From Paraperlucidibaca sp. (GTDB taxonomy: Bacteria > Pseudomonadota > Gammaproteobacteria > Pseudomonadales > Moraxellaceae): a DNA stretch of 45,980 nt. The stretch is taken from NCBI GenBank assembly GCA_018066805.1, contig JAGPVX010000045.1, positions 1-45,980 on the forward strand, given 5' to 3'. Positions 1 through 9,550 of the stretch are shown here, piece after piece. Within the stretch, counting starts at the first letter, position 1. Each line of letters begins with the position of its first letter. A program made the position numbers and the translations under genes. The notes under the pieces are model-generated. The model was not told the DNA's origin. It did not search any database and saw only the letters and a list, made by a program, of their open reading frames with translations.

Positions 1-76
1 TGGTGGGCCGTCCGCGACTCGAACGCGGGACCAATTGGTTAAAAGCCAACTGCTCTACCAACTGAGCTAACGGCCC
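1..76 (-). tRNA. tRNA-Lys (anticodon UUU)
   Basis: Read on the minus strand, the sequence folds into a complete cloverleaf. The seven-pair acceptor stem GGGCCGT/ACGGCCC, a D arm with AGTTGGTA, and a T arm with TTCGAGT between CCGCG and CGGG-type arms are all present. The anticodon stem GTTGG/CCAAT encloses the loop CTTTTAA, giving anticodon TTT for lysine. The 3' CCA is encoded at positions 1-3. The body closely resembles the well-known E. coli tRNA-Lys. No convincing promoter is seen directly upstream (77-161), so it may belong to a longer tRNA transcript or have a promoter I cannot recognise. Confidence 0.97.
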
Positions 77-161
77 AGTGCTTGCAGGGCTTGGCCTGTG
101 CTAGCGGGGCGTAGTTTAGGGGCACACTGGCAGTAGGGCAATACCGTTTAGGTTCAACTGA

Positions 162-1676
162 TCAAGATTTTACCAATTTATGTGATTTTTCTTGGCTAAT
201 GATGGCGCGAACCTCTGCATCGTGCCAATTATGGGCTTTTCGTTTGCGTAAATGAGCAATACAGCGCTCGAGTGTGATGCTGATATCGGACTGTGTGCGG
301 ATCTGATCGATCTTCGGCCAAGTCGCGCGCTCGCCTTGCTGGCGGAACCAAACCACGGATTCTTTTGTGGGATTTTGCAGCATGTGCTTGTAGTGCTGGC
401 GCGTGTAGCCATCTGGCGCGATGGTGGCGTCACCGTGGTAGCTCTGCGAGATCATGGTGTAGGCGTGGCTGAGCATTTGCCGCAAAACTTCATTGCGGGA
501 GTTGTCGTGGATGGTCTGTAGCGTGCCCATGCCGAGCATGCGCGCCTGAGTTTTCAAAATGCGCTTGGGCAGCGAGCTGATTTTTTGCTTACCCGAGCGG
601 CGTTGCTCCGAGGCCAGTAGTGGCACGATATGCGGATTGACTTGGCTGGCGATGAAATAGTTCACGTTGTACAGGCGCATCAGGCGTCGGCGCGGCATAT
701 CGCTGCGCATGGAGCCGTCGACCCAACGCTCTAGCGGCATATAGGGCGAGTGCGAGCCATCTGCGGTTTTCGTGGTCAGTGTGACCGGCGGAAATAGTAC
801 GGGCACGGCACATGAGGCGAGCACAGCACTCCAGACTAGTAAATATGGAGAGGTTAGCTCATTCATCAGGCGTGATTTTTGGTTGCTACCCACAGGCGAG
901 ATACTGACGTTGATGTGACGGCCAGTTTTCTCGAAGGCTTCTTGAAAGCTCAGCTCGCCGACATTTTGGCGGATGAAGGTTTCTAGCTGCTTCTGATTGG
1001 CAAAACCTTTGCCGCGCAGGCCATCGCTAATTTTGTTCCAGCTCCAGGCGTGCTTATAAAGCGCATCGCCATCGTAATAGGATTCCATTTCTTCGCGGGT
1101 ATGGGTGCCGATCATGGAGGCGACGAGTGAGCCGGCACTAGAGCCGGAGATGACATTGGGCAATAGGCCTTGTTCATCGAGCGCTTTGCAAACACCAATA
1201 TGGAACATGCCGAGTGTGGCGCCACCAGAGAGTTGCAGGGCAGGGCGGCCGAAACTGCTTAAGATGTCTTCAAACAGTGTGAGCTTCTCGTCATTGCTGA
1301 GGTGCTCGATCTCGGAGTCGCAGAGATACTCCATGCTGGCGCAAACTTGAGTGACGAAATCTTCAATCAGGCGTTTGGTGCCGACATGCGTGCGCGTGAA
1401 CAATAAAGGGTTACTCATATTGCCGAGGTCGTGGTGCAGACCTTCGCGTAAGGCACGAATCAGCAGCTTGTGATTATGCGTCGCTTGGCATTGGCGCAGA
1501 GTGAGCATGCGCTCGCGCAATAGTTCGTGGTGGTACTGACTCGATGCAGTCTCAATTTTCCATAAATCTAGGCCAGTTAGTGCATCTAGTTCGAGTGAGA
1601 TTTTGCGCCATTCGCCGTAGCTACTAGCTTGTTCGCGGGCAGCTTTTAAGCGACCGATTTTCGGATTGATGGCCAT
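162..1676 (-). CDS. Patatin-like phospholipase with DUF3336 N-terminal region
   Basis: Predicted lipid acyl hydrolase using a patatin Ser-Asp dyad. The protein has an N-terminal helical region typical of the DUF3336 patatin group, followed by a patatin core. The oxyanion loop is GGATLG, the nucleophile elbow is GSSAG (Ser about residue 180) and the dyad Asp lies in VDGSM (about residue 320), all numbered from the ATG at 1676. An in-frame TTG at 1697 would add seven residues. Neither start has a strong Shine-Dalgarno sequence, so the start is uncertain. No signal peptide is seen, so the enzyme is probably cytoplasmic or peripheral to the membrane. It is transcribed away from the M16 peptidase. 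The substrate is unknown; family members act on phospholipids or triacylglycerols. Confidence 0.88.
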   Translation of the reverse strand: MAINPKIGRLKAAREQASSYGEWRKISLELDALTGLDLWKIETASSQYHHELLRERMLTLRQCQATHNHKLLIRALREGLHHDLGNMSNPLLFTRTHVGTKRLIEDFVTQVCASMEYLCDSEIEHLSNDEKLTLFEDILSSFGRPALQLSGGATLGMFHIGVCKALDEQGLLPNVISGSSAGSLVASMIGTHTREEMESYYDGDALYKHAWSWNKISDGLRGKGFANQKQLETFIRQNVGELSFQEAFEKTGRHINVSISPVGSNQKSRLMNELTSPYLLVWSAVLASCAVPVLFPPVTLTTKTADGSHSPYMPLERWVDGSMRSDMPRRRLMRLYNVNYFIASQVNPHIVPLLASEQRRSGKQKISSLPKRILKTQARMLGMGTLQTIHDNSRNEVLRQMLSHAYTMISQSYHGDATIAPDGYTRQHYKHMLQNPTKESVVWFRQQGERATWPKIDQIRTQSDISITLERCIAHLRKRKAHNWHDAEVRAIISQEKSHKLVKS

Positions 1677-1826
1677 AATCGAGTACAGTACCGACAATTG
1701 TAAAACGTCGATGCTACCATGCGGTCAAGCCTCGTTCATCCGTTTAGAGTATGGAAAGCGGCGTGTCACTGTATGTTTTTTGTCTAGTTATTTATTACGA
1801 CTTTGTAGTGTGTTTCTTTGGAGGCT

Positions 1827-4751
1827 ATGTTGAATTCTTCTTTATCCCCTGAGTTAGTCAACCATTCTGCTTTTGAGTGCTTGCGCGTGGTGGAGTTGCC
1901 GCATTTACAGGCCACGTTTGCGGAGTACCGCCATCGCGTTACCGGCGCGCGCCATTTGCATTTAGCCGCAGATAATCCCGAGAACGTATTTTTGGTGGCG
2001 TTTAAAACCATGCCCGAAGATTCGCGCGGCGTGGCGCATATTCTTGAGCACACGGCCTTGTGCGGCTCGGAAAAATACCCCGTGCGCGACCCATTCTTTT
2101 TGATGATTCGGCGGTCACTCAACACTTTTATGAATGCCTTCACCGCCAGTGATTGGACAGCGTATCCATTCGCCAGCACCAATACTCAAGATTTCGATAA
2201 CTTGCTCAGCGTGTATTTAGACGCAGCGTTTTTCCCGCACTTGCACGAATTAGATTTCGCTCAAGAGGGTATACGCCGCGAATTTGCTAGCGACGCCGCT
2301 GATGCGCCACTGGTCTATAAAGGTGTGGTGTTTAACGAAATGAAAGGCGCAATGAGCTCGGCGCATAGCGTGCTCTACGAAACGCTCAATCATTATCTAT
2401 TCCCCAACACGACTTATCACAATAATTCCGGTGGCGACCCAGCGCATATTCCTGATTTAACTCACGATGATCTGCTGGCGTTTCACCGCCGCCATTACCA
2501 TCCCTCCAATGCCGTGTTCATGACCTTTGGCGATGAGTCGGTGCTGAGCCTGCAAACGCGCTTTCAGGACCAAGCATTGGCGCGCTTTAATGATGTTGCC
2601 ACGCCAGTTTTGGGCCGCGATGAGAAGCGCTATGTCGCGCCATTAAGCGTTGAAGCTGCGTATGCACCTGAGAGCGATGAAGGCCCGCAAACGCATCATG
2701 TCATGGGTTGGTTGCTGGGTTCGGCGAGTGATACCAATGCGCGCTTTGAGGCACATTTATTAAGCGGCGTGTTGTTGGAAAACTCGGCCTCGCCATTGCG
2801 CGCGGCATTAGAAACTAGCGAGTTAGGCGAAGCGCCATCAGGCCTATGTGGCGTTGATGACAATAGCCGTGAGATGACGTTTTTGTGCGGGATGGAGGGC
2901 TCCGAGCCAGAGCGCGCTGGCGCAGTTGAGGCTTTGATTCTTTCAACGCTTGAGCAGGTTGCGCGCGATGGCATCCCGCTGGCCGATGTTGAGGCTGTGC
3001 TGCATCAGTTCGAGCTCAGCCAGCGCGAAATTGGTGGCGATAGCTATCCCTACGGCCTGCAACTATTGCTCAATGGCCTAAGTCCGGCGCTGCAAGATGC
3101 CGACCCGATCGCTGTCTGGGATGTTGAGCCAGCCTTGGCGCGCTTGCGTGAGGCCATTAAAGACCCACGTTTTGTGCCTGATCTGGTGCAGCGCGTATTG
3201 CTTGATAACCCGCATCGCGTGCGCCTCACCTTGCGCCCCGATGCCGAGCTGTCAACTCGCCGCGATGCGCTTGAAGCTAGCCAATTAGCCGCTGAGCGCG
3301 CCCGCTTGAGTGAGGCCGATTGTGCCGATATTCGTACTCAAACCGAGGCCTTGAAGCAGCGCCAAGAAGAAACGCCAAATACCGACATCTTGCCGAAAGT
3401 CACACTGGCCGATGTGCCGGCGAAGGCGAAAGCGCTGACTGGCGAGCGAGTGCCGGTTAAGCACGCCGAGCTGCCATTAACGACTTACGCTCAGGGCACT
3501 AATGGTCTGTTTTACGAGCAAGTGATCATCGAGCTGCCGCATTTCAGCGCGCGCCAAACGCAATTATTGCCGCTTTATACCTCGGTATTTGCCGAGCTCG
3601 GTGCTGGCACGCAGGACTATAAGCAGCTGCAGCAACGCCAAAGTGCCGTTACTGGCGGCTTGCGCATGAGCTTGTCGGCGCGCACCACGCGCACTCAGGC
3701 CAATGTGGCGCAGGCGCATTTGATCGTTAGCGGTAAGGCTCTGAGCTATAACCAAGGCGCATTTCAGCAGCTGCTAGACGAGACTTTATTTAACCAACGC
3801 TTCGATGAAATCGCGCGTATTGGCGAGCTCTTGGCTCAACTCAAAGGTCGCTGGGAAGGTAGCGTTACTGGTCAAGGCCACGCTTTGGCAATGGGCGCGG
3901 CATCTCGTGGCATGAGCGCTTTGGCGGCGTTTCAGCAAAGCCATAGCGGCCTGTTTGGCATTCGTTTCTTGCGCGAATTACATAGCGCAAATGATTTAAC
4001 GGCGCTGGCTGCTGAGCTCTCAGCCATGCACAGCTTGGTGCTGGCGATGCCGCGCCAACTCTTGATGATTGCAGAGCCTGAAACGCTGGCTCAGGCCAGT
4101 GCGCAGGCGCAAAGCATCTGGACAAGCCGCACAGCTGCCGGTGGCGAGACCATGCCGTGGGTAGTGCCAACGGAGCGCGTCAATGAGGCGTGGCTCACGC
4201 AGACTCAGGTGCATTTCTGCGCCAGGGCTTATCCGGCAGTGCCGACTGGTCACGCCGATGCTCCGGCCCTGATGGCATTGGGCGGCATTCTGCGAAATGG
4301 CTTTTTGCATCGCGCCATCCGTGAGCAGGGCGGTGCTTATGGTGGTGGTGCGAGCTTCGATGGCAATAGCTGTGCCTTCCGCTTCTTCTCCTATCGCGAC
4401 CCACGCTTAACCGAAACCTTGGCCGACTTCGACGCCAGCTTAGATTGGCTGCATAGCCAGCCACTGCCGGCATCGGCCTTGGAAGAAGTCTTGCTTGGCG
4501 TGTTTGCTGATCTCGATAAGCCGATGTCGCCTGCTGGCGAGGCGCGTCAAGATTTCCATCAGCAACTTTATGGCCGCACGCTAGCCGATCGCCAATCGCT
4601 GCGCGAGAAACTGTTGGCACTAACTAGCGATGACATTGTGCGCGTGGCCAGCGACTATTTGCGGCCTGAGCTGGCACAAACAGCAGTTATTGCGCCGGTT
4701 GCTGCTGCTGAACAGGTTGCCGCGCTGGGCTTGAACGTACAAAAACTCTAA
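1827..4751 (+). CDS. M16C family zinc metallopeptidase (presequence protease/Cym1-like)
   Basis: Large zinc peptidase of the M16C clade, which includes mitochondrial and chloroplast presequence proteases that degrade short unstructured peptides inside a closed chamber. The inverted zinc motif HILEH lies near residues 71-75 and the third ligand is Glu in VVFNEMKG at about 171. The sequence after the motif (TALCGSEKYPVRDPF) is typical of this clade. The length of about 974 residues fits a full two-half M16C enzyme with the linker domain. No signal peptide is visible, so it probably acts in the cytoplasm. The ATG at 1827 sits only two bases after GGAGG (1820-1824), which is short. An in-frame TTG lies at 1818 and another at 1830. 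It diverges from the patatin gene and stands upstream of two hydrolases. Confidence 0.9.
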   Translation: MLNSSLSPELVNHSAFECLRVVELPHLQATFAEYRHRVTGARHLHLAADNPENVFLVAFKTMPEDSRGVAHILEHTALCGSEKYPVRDPFFLMIRRSLNTFMNAFTASDWTAYPFASTNTQDFDNLLSVYLDAAFFPHLHELDFAQEGIRREFASDAADAPLVYKGVVFNEMKGAMSSAHSVLYETLNHYLFPNTTYHNNSGGDPAHIPDLTHDDLLAFHRRHYHPSNAVFMTFGDESVLSLQTRFQDQALARFNDVATPVLGRDEKRYVAPLSVEAAYAPESDEGPQTHHVMGWLLGSASDTNARFEAHLLSGVLLENSASPLRAALETSELGEAPSGLCGVDDNSREMTFLCGMEGSEPERAGAVEALILSTLEQVARDGIPLADVEAVLHQFELSQREIGGDSYPYGLQLLLNGLSPALQDADPIAVWDVEPALARLREAIKDPRFVPDLVQRVLLDNPHRVRLTLRPDAELSTRRDALEASQLAAERARLSEADCADIRTQTEALKQRQEETPNTDILPKVTLADVPAKAKALTGERVPVKHAELPLTTYAQGTNGLFYEQVIIELPHFSARQTQLLPLYTSVFAELGAGTQDYKQLQQRQSAVTGGLRMSLSARTTRTQANVAQAHLIVSGKALSYNQGAFQQLLDETLFNQRFDEIARIGELLAQLKGRWEGSVTGQGHALAMGAASRGMSALAAFQQSHSGLFGIRFLRELHSANDLTALAAELSAMHSLVLAMPRQLLMIAEPETLAQASAQAQSIWTSRTAAGGETMPWVVPTERVNEAWLTQTQVHFCARAYPAVPTGHADAPALMALGGILRNGFLHRAIREQGGAYGGGASFDGNSCAFRFFSYRDPRLTETLADFDASLDWLHSQPLPASALEEVLLGVFADLDKPMSPAGEARQDFHQQLYGRTLADRQSLREKLLALTSDDIVRVASDYLRPELAQTAVIAPVAAAEQVAALGLNVQKL

Positions 4752-4809
4752 CTTTGATTATGCCCATGTCGCTCAAAGCAGCGGCAGGGCAGCGCGCAGG
4801 AGCGCAAGC

Positions 4810-5664
4810 ATGAGCAACACAACACGACCGCTGGTGCATTTTGGCCATGCTAATGGCTTTCCTAGTGGCAGCTACGGCGCTTTTTTTAAAGCGCTAGGCG
4901 ATGACATCGACGTTATTTCTATACCTAAGCTTGGCCACAATCCGCGCTATGCCATTGCGCCAAATTGGCATGGTTTAGGCGATGAGCTTGCCGACTCTGT
5001 GCGCGCGCAAGCCAATGGCCGCCCGGTTATTGCTGTAGGTCATTCCTTGGGCGGCATGTGCTCATTAATTGCTGCACATCGCGACCCCACGTTATTTCAA
5101 GGCATGATCCTGATGGACCCAGCCTGTGTTAGCCCTCTGGCCGGGGTATTTGTTGCGTTTATGAAGGCGATTAGGCAAGTCGATCGCATCACGCCCGCTG
5201 GTCGCAGTAAAAATCGTCGAGCGCAGTGGCCCAACGCGCAAGCTATGCACGACTCATTGCGCACTAAAGGCCTGTTTAAAGCCTTTAGCGATGAAAGCTT
5301 TAAGCTCTATGTGGAGCATGGTCTAGTCGCCGACGGCGATGGCGTGCGTTTGGCATTTGATCCCAAGCGTGAAGTGGAAATGTTCCGCAATACACCGAGC
5401 GATAGCTGGCGTTATTGGCGGCCACTGAATATGCCGCGCGTAGTGATGACCGGCGCTGAAAGTGAGTTTTTGAGCAGCGGCGAAATGGCGAAGTTGGCGA
5501 AAGCCCAGCGCGTACCACTAGAGATAACCGCTGGTAATCATATGTTCCCGCTAGAGCAGCCTGAGCATACGGCTGCGCGTGTACGTGAGCATATTTTGGC
5601 GATGCACGCTGGTACGCATGCCAGCATGCCACGCTCGATCAACACTGGCTCGCAAGCAAAATGA
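4810..5664 (+). CDS. Alpha/beta hydrolase
   Basis: Alpha/beta-hydrolase fold enzyme of 284 residues. The nucleophile elbow GHSLGG places the catalytic Ser at residue 79. The early FGHANGFPSG segment looks like the oxyanion region, and the His near the C-terminus in GNHMFPLE is the likely triad base. AGGAG at 4798-4802 lies seven bases before the ATG and supports this start. No signal peptide is seen, so it is probably cytoplasmic. The stop overlaps the next hydrolase by four bases (ATGA), so the two are almost certainly translated together. The substrate cannot be told from the sequence. Neighbouring genes give no pathway clue beyond a possible link to the preceding peptidase, 58 bases upstream. 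Confidence 0.87.
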   Translation: MSNTTRPLVHFGHANGFPSGSYGAFFKALGDDIDVISIPKLGHNPRYAIAPNWHGLGDELADSVRAQANGRPVIAVGHSLGGMCSLIAAHRDPTLFQGMILMDPACVSPLAGVFVAFMKAIRQVDRITPAGRSKNRRAQWPNAQAMHDSLRTKGLFKAFSDESFKLYVEHGLVADGDGVRLAFDPKREVEMFRNTPSDSWRYWRPLNMPRVVMTGAESEFLSSGEMAKLAKAQRVPLEITAGNHMFPLEQPEHTAARVREHILAMHAGTHASMPRSINTGSQAK

Positions 5665-6536
5665 GCGACTATCGCATCGCGCTACCGTTAGACCGTGGCG
5701 ACTTGGCGGTGAAAACATGGCACGACGCATCGATTCAAGCCGTGCCCATCCTCGCAGTACACGGCTGGATGGACAACGCCGGCACATTTAATCGGCTCGC
5801 GCCCATGCTCAAAGGCCATCGCATTCATGCCCTAGACCTTGCTGGCCACGGCCTTAGCGATCCGCGCCCCGATGGCATGCGCTATCACAACGCCGATTTT
5901 CTCGATGACATTTACGCCGCCATGCAGCATATCGCGCCAAATGATGGCCCGTTGATACTACTCGGGCATTCGCTTGGTGCCGGCTTACTCATGCTCTTGG
6001 CCGGCATTTTCCCTGAGCGCATCCAAGCCTTAATCATGATCGATGGTCTCGGCCCAATCAGTGCCGACCCTAGCAACTACGCAACCGATACTCGCGCGGC
6101 ATTGGAAGGCTTAATGAGTTATAGCCCAAGCCGAAGGCCTATCGCCACGGTAGAGCAGGCCGTGGCCGCACGCCGCCAAGGCATCACCGGCATGCTCAGC
6201 GAATCTGCCTCACGGGATTTATGCGAACGCGCCTTAATCGAGTTTGAGTCTGGCGAATTGCGTTGGCGCACCGATAAACGCTTACGCTTAAACTCGCTGA
6301 TGCGCTTTAGCGAAGAGCAGGTATTGGCCTGTATTAACGCCATCACTGCGCCGTGCTTATTAGTCACCGGCGATGCTGGCCTGCCTAAGCAGTTGGGCAA
6401 AAATAAACCACGTTACGCCGCAAGACTTTCCCACTTTAATCAGCTTGAGCAGGTGAGTTTGGCCGGAGGCCATCATTTACATTTAGATGATTGCCCTGAG
6501 CAAGTTGCAGATGCTATTAATGCGTTTCTAGCGTAG
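5661..6536 (+). CDS. Alpha/beta hydrolase (SERHL-like serine hydrolase)
   Basis: Second alpha/beta hydrolase, 291 residues, overlapping the previous gene by ATGA. The motif VHGWMDNAGTF near residues 33-43 resembles the oxyanion region of the SERHL-type serine hydrolases. The nucleophile elbow GHSLGAG puts the Ser at 104, and GGHHLHLD near the C-terminus carries the likely catalytic His. It is not a close copy of its upstream neighbour: the motifs differ and the oxyanion sequence is distinct, so this is not a recent tandem duplication. It is probably cytoplasmic. Function is only inferred as ester, thioester or amide hydrolysis; the substrate is unknown. Confidence 0.87.
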   Translation: MSDYRIALPLDRGDLAVKTWHDASIQAVPILAVHGWMDNAGTFNRLAPMLKGHRIHALDLAGHGLSDPRPDGMRYHNADFLDDIYAAMQHIAPNDGPLILLGHSLGAGLLMLLAGIFPERIQALIMIDGLGPISADPSNYATDTRAALEGLMSYSPSRRPIATVEQAVAARRQGITGMLSESASRDLCERALIEFESGELRWRTDKRLRLNSLMRFSEEQVLACINAITAPCLLVTGDAGLPKQLGKNKPRYAARLSHFNQLEQVSLAGGHHLHLDDCPEQVADAINAFLA

Positions 6537-6578
6537 TTTCACACCTATAACTAAGCGGATTAATCAGGGAGAGTTTTT

Positions 6579-7052
6579 ATGCGCAGTATTGACGAATTTT
6601 TAAACGAATATGGCAAAACCCATCGCAATCCACGCAATCAGCTCATTCATTTTGTTTGCGTGCCGGTTATTTTAATCAGTTCATTGGCGTTTGGTTGGCC
6701 ATTAAGCATGGTGATGCTAGGCAGTGAGGCCGCTTGGGCGCCTTATGTCAATGTCGCGACAGTGGCTTCGATATTGATGTTGTCGGCTTTTTATTCGCGC
6801 TTAGGATGGCGTGCCGTTACGGCTATGGTCGTATTCTTAGGCGTATCCATCGCGGTTATTATGGCGGTCGAAAGCAGTCCCTTGCCGCTGATTTGGACGG
6901 CAGTTATCGCTTGGATAGCGGCGTGGCTTGTCCAGCTTATTGGCCACAATATTGAAGGTGCCAAACCAAGCTTTCTTGATGATTTAGTGTTTTTGCTGAT
7001 CGGGCCATTGTTCGTTCTGGAGGAGTGGGGCGTTCCATTGCGCACTAAATAA
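6579..7052 (+). CDS. Mpo1-like (DUF962) membrane protein
   Basis: Small 157-residue protein of the DUF962/Mpo1 family. The start MRSIDEFLNEYGKTHRNPRN followed by QLIHFVCVP is diagnostic, with His15, Asn17 and His24 in the expected pattern. A later GHNIEGAKPSFLDD carries the second conserved His and acidic residues. Four hydrophobic segments are visible. In yeast, Mpo1 is an iron-dependent dioxygenase acting on 2-hydroxy fatty acids in phytosphingosine breakdown; the role of bacterial members is not settled, so the reaction here is inference. GGGAG at 6567-6571 gives a good ribosome binding site. It lies between the hydrolases and an EamA transporter on the same strand. Confidence 0.87.
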   Translation: MRSIDEFLNEYGKTHRNPRNQLIHFVCVPVILISSLAFGWPLSMVMLGSEAAWAPYVNVATVASILMLSAFYSRLGWRAVTAMVVFLGVSIAVIMAVESSPLPLIWTAVIAWIAAWLVQLIGHNIEGAKPSFLDDLVFLLIGPLFVLEEWGVPLRTK

Positions 7053-7076
7053 GCTCATCCCCCTTGAGGTCTGTCC

Positions 7077-7988
7077 ATGCGTGCGCTGCAACCCATTGAA
7101 AAAGGCTATATTTTCGCGCTGTTAACTATCTGCATTTGGTCAGGCTTCATCGTCATATCGCGTGTTGGCGGGCAAAGTCCGCTAACACCATTCGATGTTG
7201 CCGCACTGCGCACGGTGTTTGCCGCTGCCATCCTGATGCCGTGGTGGTTGCCTCGCGTACTGAACTCTTCTAAGCGCAAATTGCCGTGGTATCAATCACT
7301 TACCTTTGCCTTATTGGCAGGCGTGAGCTATCCCTTGTTTGCCTATGGCGGCTTCCAATACGCACCGGCTAATCACGGCGCGGTGCTAATCGCTGGCACA
7401 TTGCCATTTTTTACTACCTTATTTGCCTTGGCGCTGTTGCGCGAAAAGCCAAGCTTTCAGCGCATGCTGGGCTTGGCATTAATCATCTCCGGTGTAACCA
7501 CGCTATTTGTCGCCATGATGCGCGGCGCCAGCTGGGAGAGCTTGCCTGGCGATCTGATGTTTCTTGGCGCGAGCATTTGTTGGTCGTTATTTGCGGTGTT
7601 GCTGCGGCACTGGCAAACCCGCGCCTTCGATGTGACCTTGGGCGTGGTGGCGTTTTCGCTGCTGGTGTATATCCCGATTTATGCCGTGTTTCTGCCAAAA
7701 GCTTTATCACAGGCAAGCTGGGGCGATATTGCGCTGCAGGGCTTTTATCAGGGTGGAATTGTTGTCTGTTGCGCGATGTGGACCTTTGCTAAGGCCACCG
7801 AATTGCTCGGTGCTGTGCGTGTGGCGGTGATGATGTCTGCGGTGCCAGTAGCCGGTACGTTATTGGCGATTGCCATACTGGGTGAGGTGTTAACACCGGC
7901 GTCGGCTATCGGTCTCATGCTTATCTTTTTAGGTGCACTAGTTGGCGCGCTAGCTAGGGCAAGAGTGATATTGCCAGTTAGCCCTTAA
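7077..7988 (+). CDS. EamA/DMT family transporter
   Basis: Inner-membrane protein of 303 residues with about ten hydrophobic segments arranged as two halves, the usual layout of EamA (drug/metabolite transporter) exporters. The first half contains the typical ISRVGGQSPLTPFDVAALRT segment and the second ends with LGEVLTPASAIGLMLIFLGA, a common EamA C-terminal pattern. A GAGG upstream of the ATG serves as ribosome binding site. It is 24 bases downstream of the Mpo1-like gene and probably in the same transcript. The substrate is not predictable; family members export amino acids, metabolites or drugs. Hairpins follow the stop and face the convergent channel gene. Confidence 0.88.
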   Translation: MRALQPIEKGYIFALLTICIWSGFIVISRVGGQSPLTPFDVAALRTVFAAAILMPWWLPRVLNSSKRKLPWYQSLTFALLAGVSYPLFAYGGFQYAPANHGAVLIAGTLPFFTTLFALALLREKPSFQRMLGLALIISGVTTLFVAMMRGASWESLPGDLMFLGASICWSLFAVLLRHWQTRAFDVTLGVVAFSLLVYIPIYAVFLPKALSQASWGDIALQGFYQGGIVVCCAMWTFAKATELLGAVRVAVMMSAVPVAGTLLAIAILGEVLTPASAIGLMLIFLGALVGALARARVILPVSP

Positions 7989-8056
7989 TGCGTATCTGCA
8001 AATAGAGCCAACTGGCAACATCCTCATGGCGCTACTGCAAGCAGCTACGCCATGAG
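7971..8056. other. Two hairpins between convergent genes
   Basis: Two inverted repeats occupy the end of the EamA gene and the convergent gap. TTGCCAGTT (7971-7979) is mirrored by AACTGGCAA (8010-8018). CTCATGGCG (8023-8031) is mirrored by CGCCATGAG (8048-8056), with a short inner CTGC/GCAG pairing. Both nine-base arms are perfect. No T-run follows on either strand, so they are not canonical intrinsic terminators, but they could protect 3' ends or act in Rho-related termination. Confidence 0.5.
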
Positions 8057-8063
8057 CAACGCT

Positions 8064-9518
8064 TTAGTCTTCTTTGCGTGATACCCAACGATCAAGCAAT
8101 TTAGCGGCGGCTTCACGGCCACCCAAGCCAAAGGCGAGGGCGAATGCCACGGCCACAGCGCCTAGCGTTAGGCCAAAGGCGAGATTGACGATGGAGTCGG
8201 CAATGCCCATGGCGCGTAGGCCCATGGCAATGACTAAGCCCATAACCAAGGTGCGCACTAGGCCAGAGAGCCAAGTGCTTTCGCTACGATTGTTTTGGGC
8301 AACGACCTGCGCCAATACATTCGCTAGCCAGAATCCCACCAGCAAGATCACCGCGCCCAGCAGAATGTCGCCGCCGAACAGGATAAACGCGCTGACTAAG
8401 TGGCTGACGGCGCTAAAGCCGAGCTGATTAGCGGCTTCGATGGTGGCGAAGAGCATAGCGAAGAACATCACCAACTGACCGATCACAGCTGACAGTGGAC
8501 GTGAGCCTAGGGCTTTAGCCATGCCAATTTTTTCTGGCAAGGTGTCGAAGCCGGCACTGGCCATTAGGCGAGTAACAAAGGCCGAGGCGAAGCGCGCGAC
8601 ATAGTAGGTCAGCACAATGATCAACGCGGCTGCGATGATGCCTGGTACGGCTGAAACCAACTGGTCTAGCAAGTTTTTCGCAGGCCCTGCAATCGCTTCA
8701 ATGGCGAGTGCGTCGAGAGCAGAGATCAATGCTGGCACGAAGATCACCAGAAACACGATGCTGCCAATGCCTTTTGCTAGGTCAATGCTGTCACTTAAGC
8801 CCATTTGCGAGGCCGCAGAAGATAAGCGTGTGGCACCTAATAGATTGCTGACGACACCGCTAACGATCTTGGCAACGCCATAACCAACGACGCTTATGAC
8901 AACAGCGGCGATGATATTGGGCAGATAAGCCATCAAGCTATCGATAAGGTTTTGCACCGGCTGCATCAAACCATCGAGGTTTAATGCACCTAAGATCAGT
9001 GGCACAAAGAGCAATAAAATCAGCCAGTAAGCCACGTGGCCCATGTTTTCGCTGATCGGACGCATGCCTGCTTCGGCACTTAAGCGCTCATCGACAGAGG
9101 TAGAGTCTAGGAGCTTGGTAATGCCGGTGCGTACTAGCGATGCCAATACCCAACCCACGACTAAAAGCACAAGGCCCGACACTAAGCGCGGCAAATACGT
9201 CATGACCTCGCCGAGCATATTCGACAGGGGCGCTGAGACATTGAACAGACTGAGTATATTGAAGCTAGCAATTAGCGCGATTAGGAAGATAAACCAGAAT
9301 GCAATGCGAGACACGATTGCCTCTAAGTTGGCTTCGATGCCGGTGCTGCTTTGCACGCGAGTATTGAGGCCAACACTGCTTAAGACTTTACGCGATAGGG
9401 CCGCAGCCATGAGCGCGACAATCCAGCCAACGAGCAGAAGCAAGAGCGCGCCAATAATGGCAGGCACTTGACCGCTGAGGGTGTCTTGTAGGCGCTCGGC
9501 TAAGGAAAAATGTTCCAT
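8064..9518 (-). CDS. Mechanosensitive-channel-like multi-helix membrane protein
   Basis: Membrane protein of 484 residues with repeated copies of a conserved hydrophobic helix unit, seen as segments such as LVSGLVLLVVGWVLASLVRT, NIIAAVVISVVGYGVAKIV, GIIAAALIIVLTYYVARFAS and ILLGAVILLVGFWLANVLAQ. This repeated 'conserved TM helix' pattern is known from CmpX-type proteins and other relatives of small-conductance mechanosensitive channels. The last segments (LAFGLTLGAVAVAFALAFGLGGREAA) resemble the start of the MscS pore region, but no full MscS cytoplasmic beta domain follows. The role is probably osmotic or envelope stress response in the inner membrane. GGAG lies nine bases before the ATG. 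A perfect dyad at 9551-9568 lies upstream. Confidence 0.82.
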   Translation of the reverse strand: MEHFSLAERLQDTLSGQVPAIIGALLLLLVGWIVALMAAALSRKVLSSVGLNTRVQSSTGIEANLEAIVSRIAFWFIFLIALIASFNILSLFNVSAPLSNMLGEVMTYLPRLVSGLVLLVVGWVLASLVRTGITKLLDSTSVDERLSAEAGMRPISENMGHVAYWLILLLFVPLILGALNLDGLMQPVQNLIDSLMAYLPNIIAAVVISVVGYGVAKIVSGVVSNLLGATRLSSAASQMGLSDSIDLAKGIGSIVFLVIFVPALISALDALAIEAIAGPAKNLLDQLVSAVPGIIAAALIIVLTYYVARFASAFVTRLMASAGFDTLPEKIGMAKALGSRPLSAVIGQLVMFFAMLFATIEAANQLGFSAVSHLVSAFILFGGDILLGAVILLVGFWLANVLAQVVAQNNRSESTWLSGLVRTLVMGLVIAMGLRAMGIADSIVNLAFGLTLGAVAVAFALAFGLGGREAAAKLLDRWVSRKED

Positions 9519-9550
9519 GAGAAATTCTCCAAACCAAGGGAAGTAGCTAT

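Noticed and set aside
1784-2182. 132-residue minus-strand frame opposite the M16 peptidase start
   Set aside because: It lies over the zinc-motif coding region of a clear enzyme and shows no domain or ribosome binding site.
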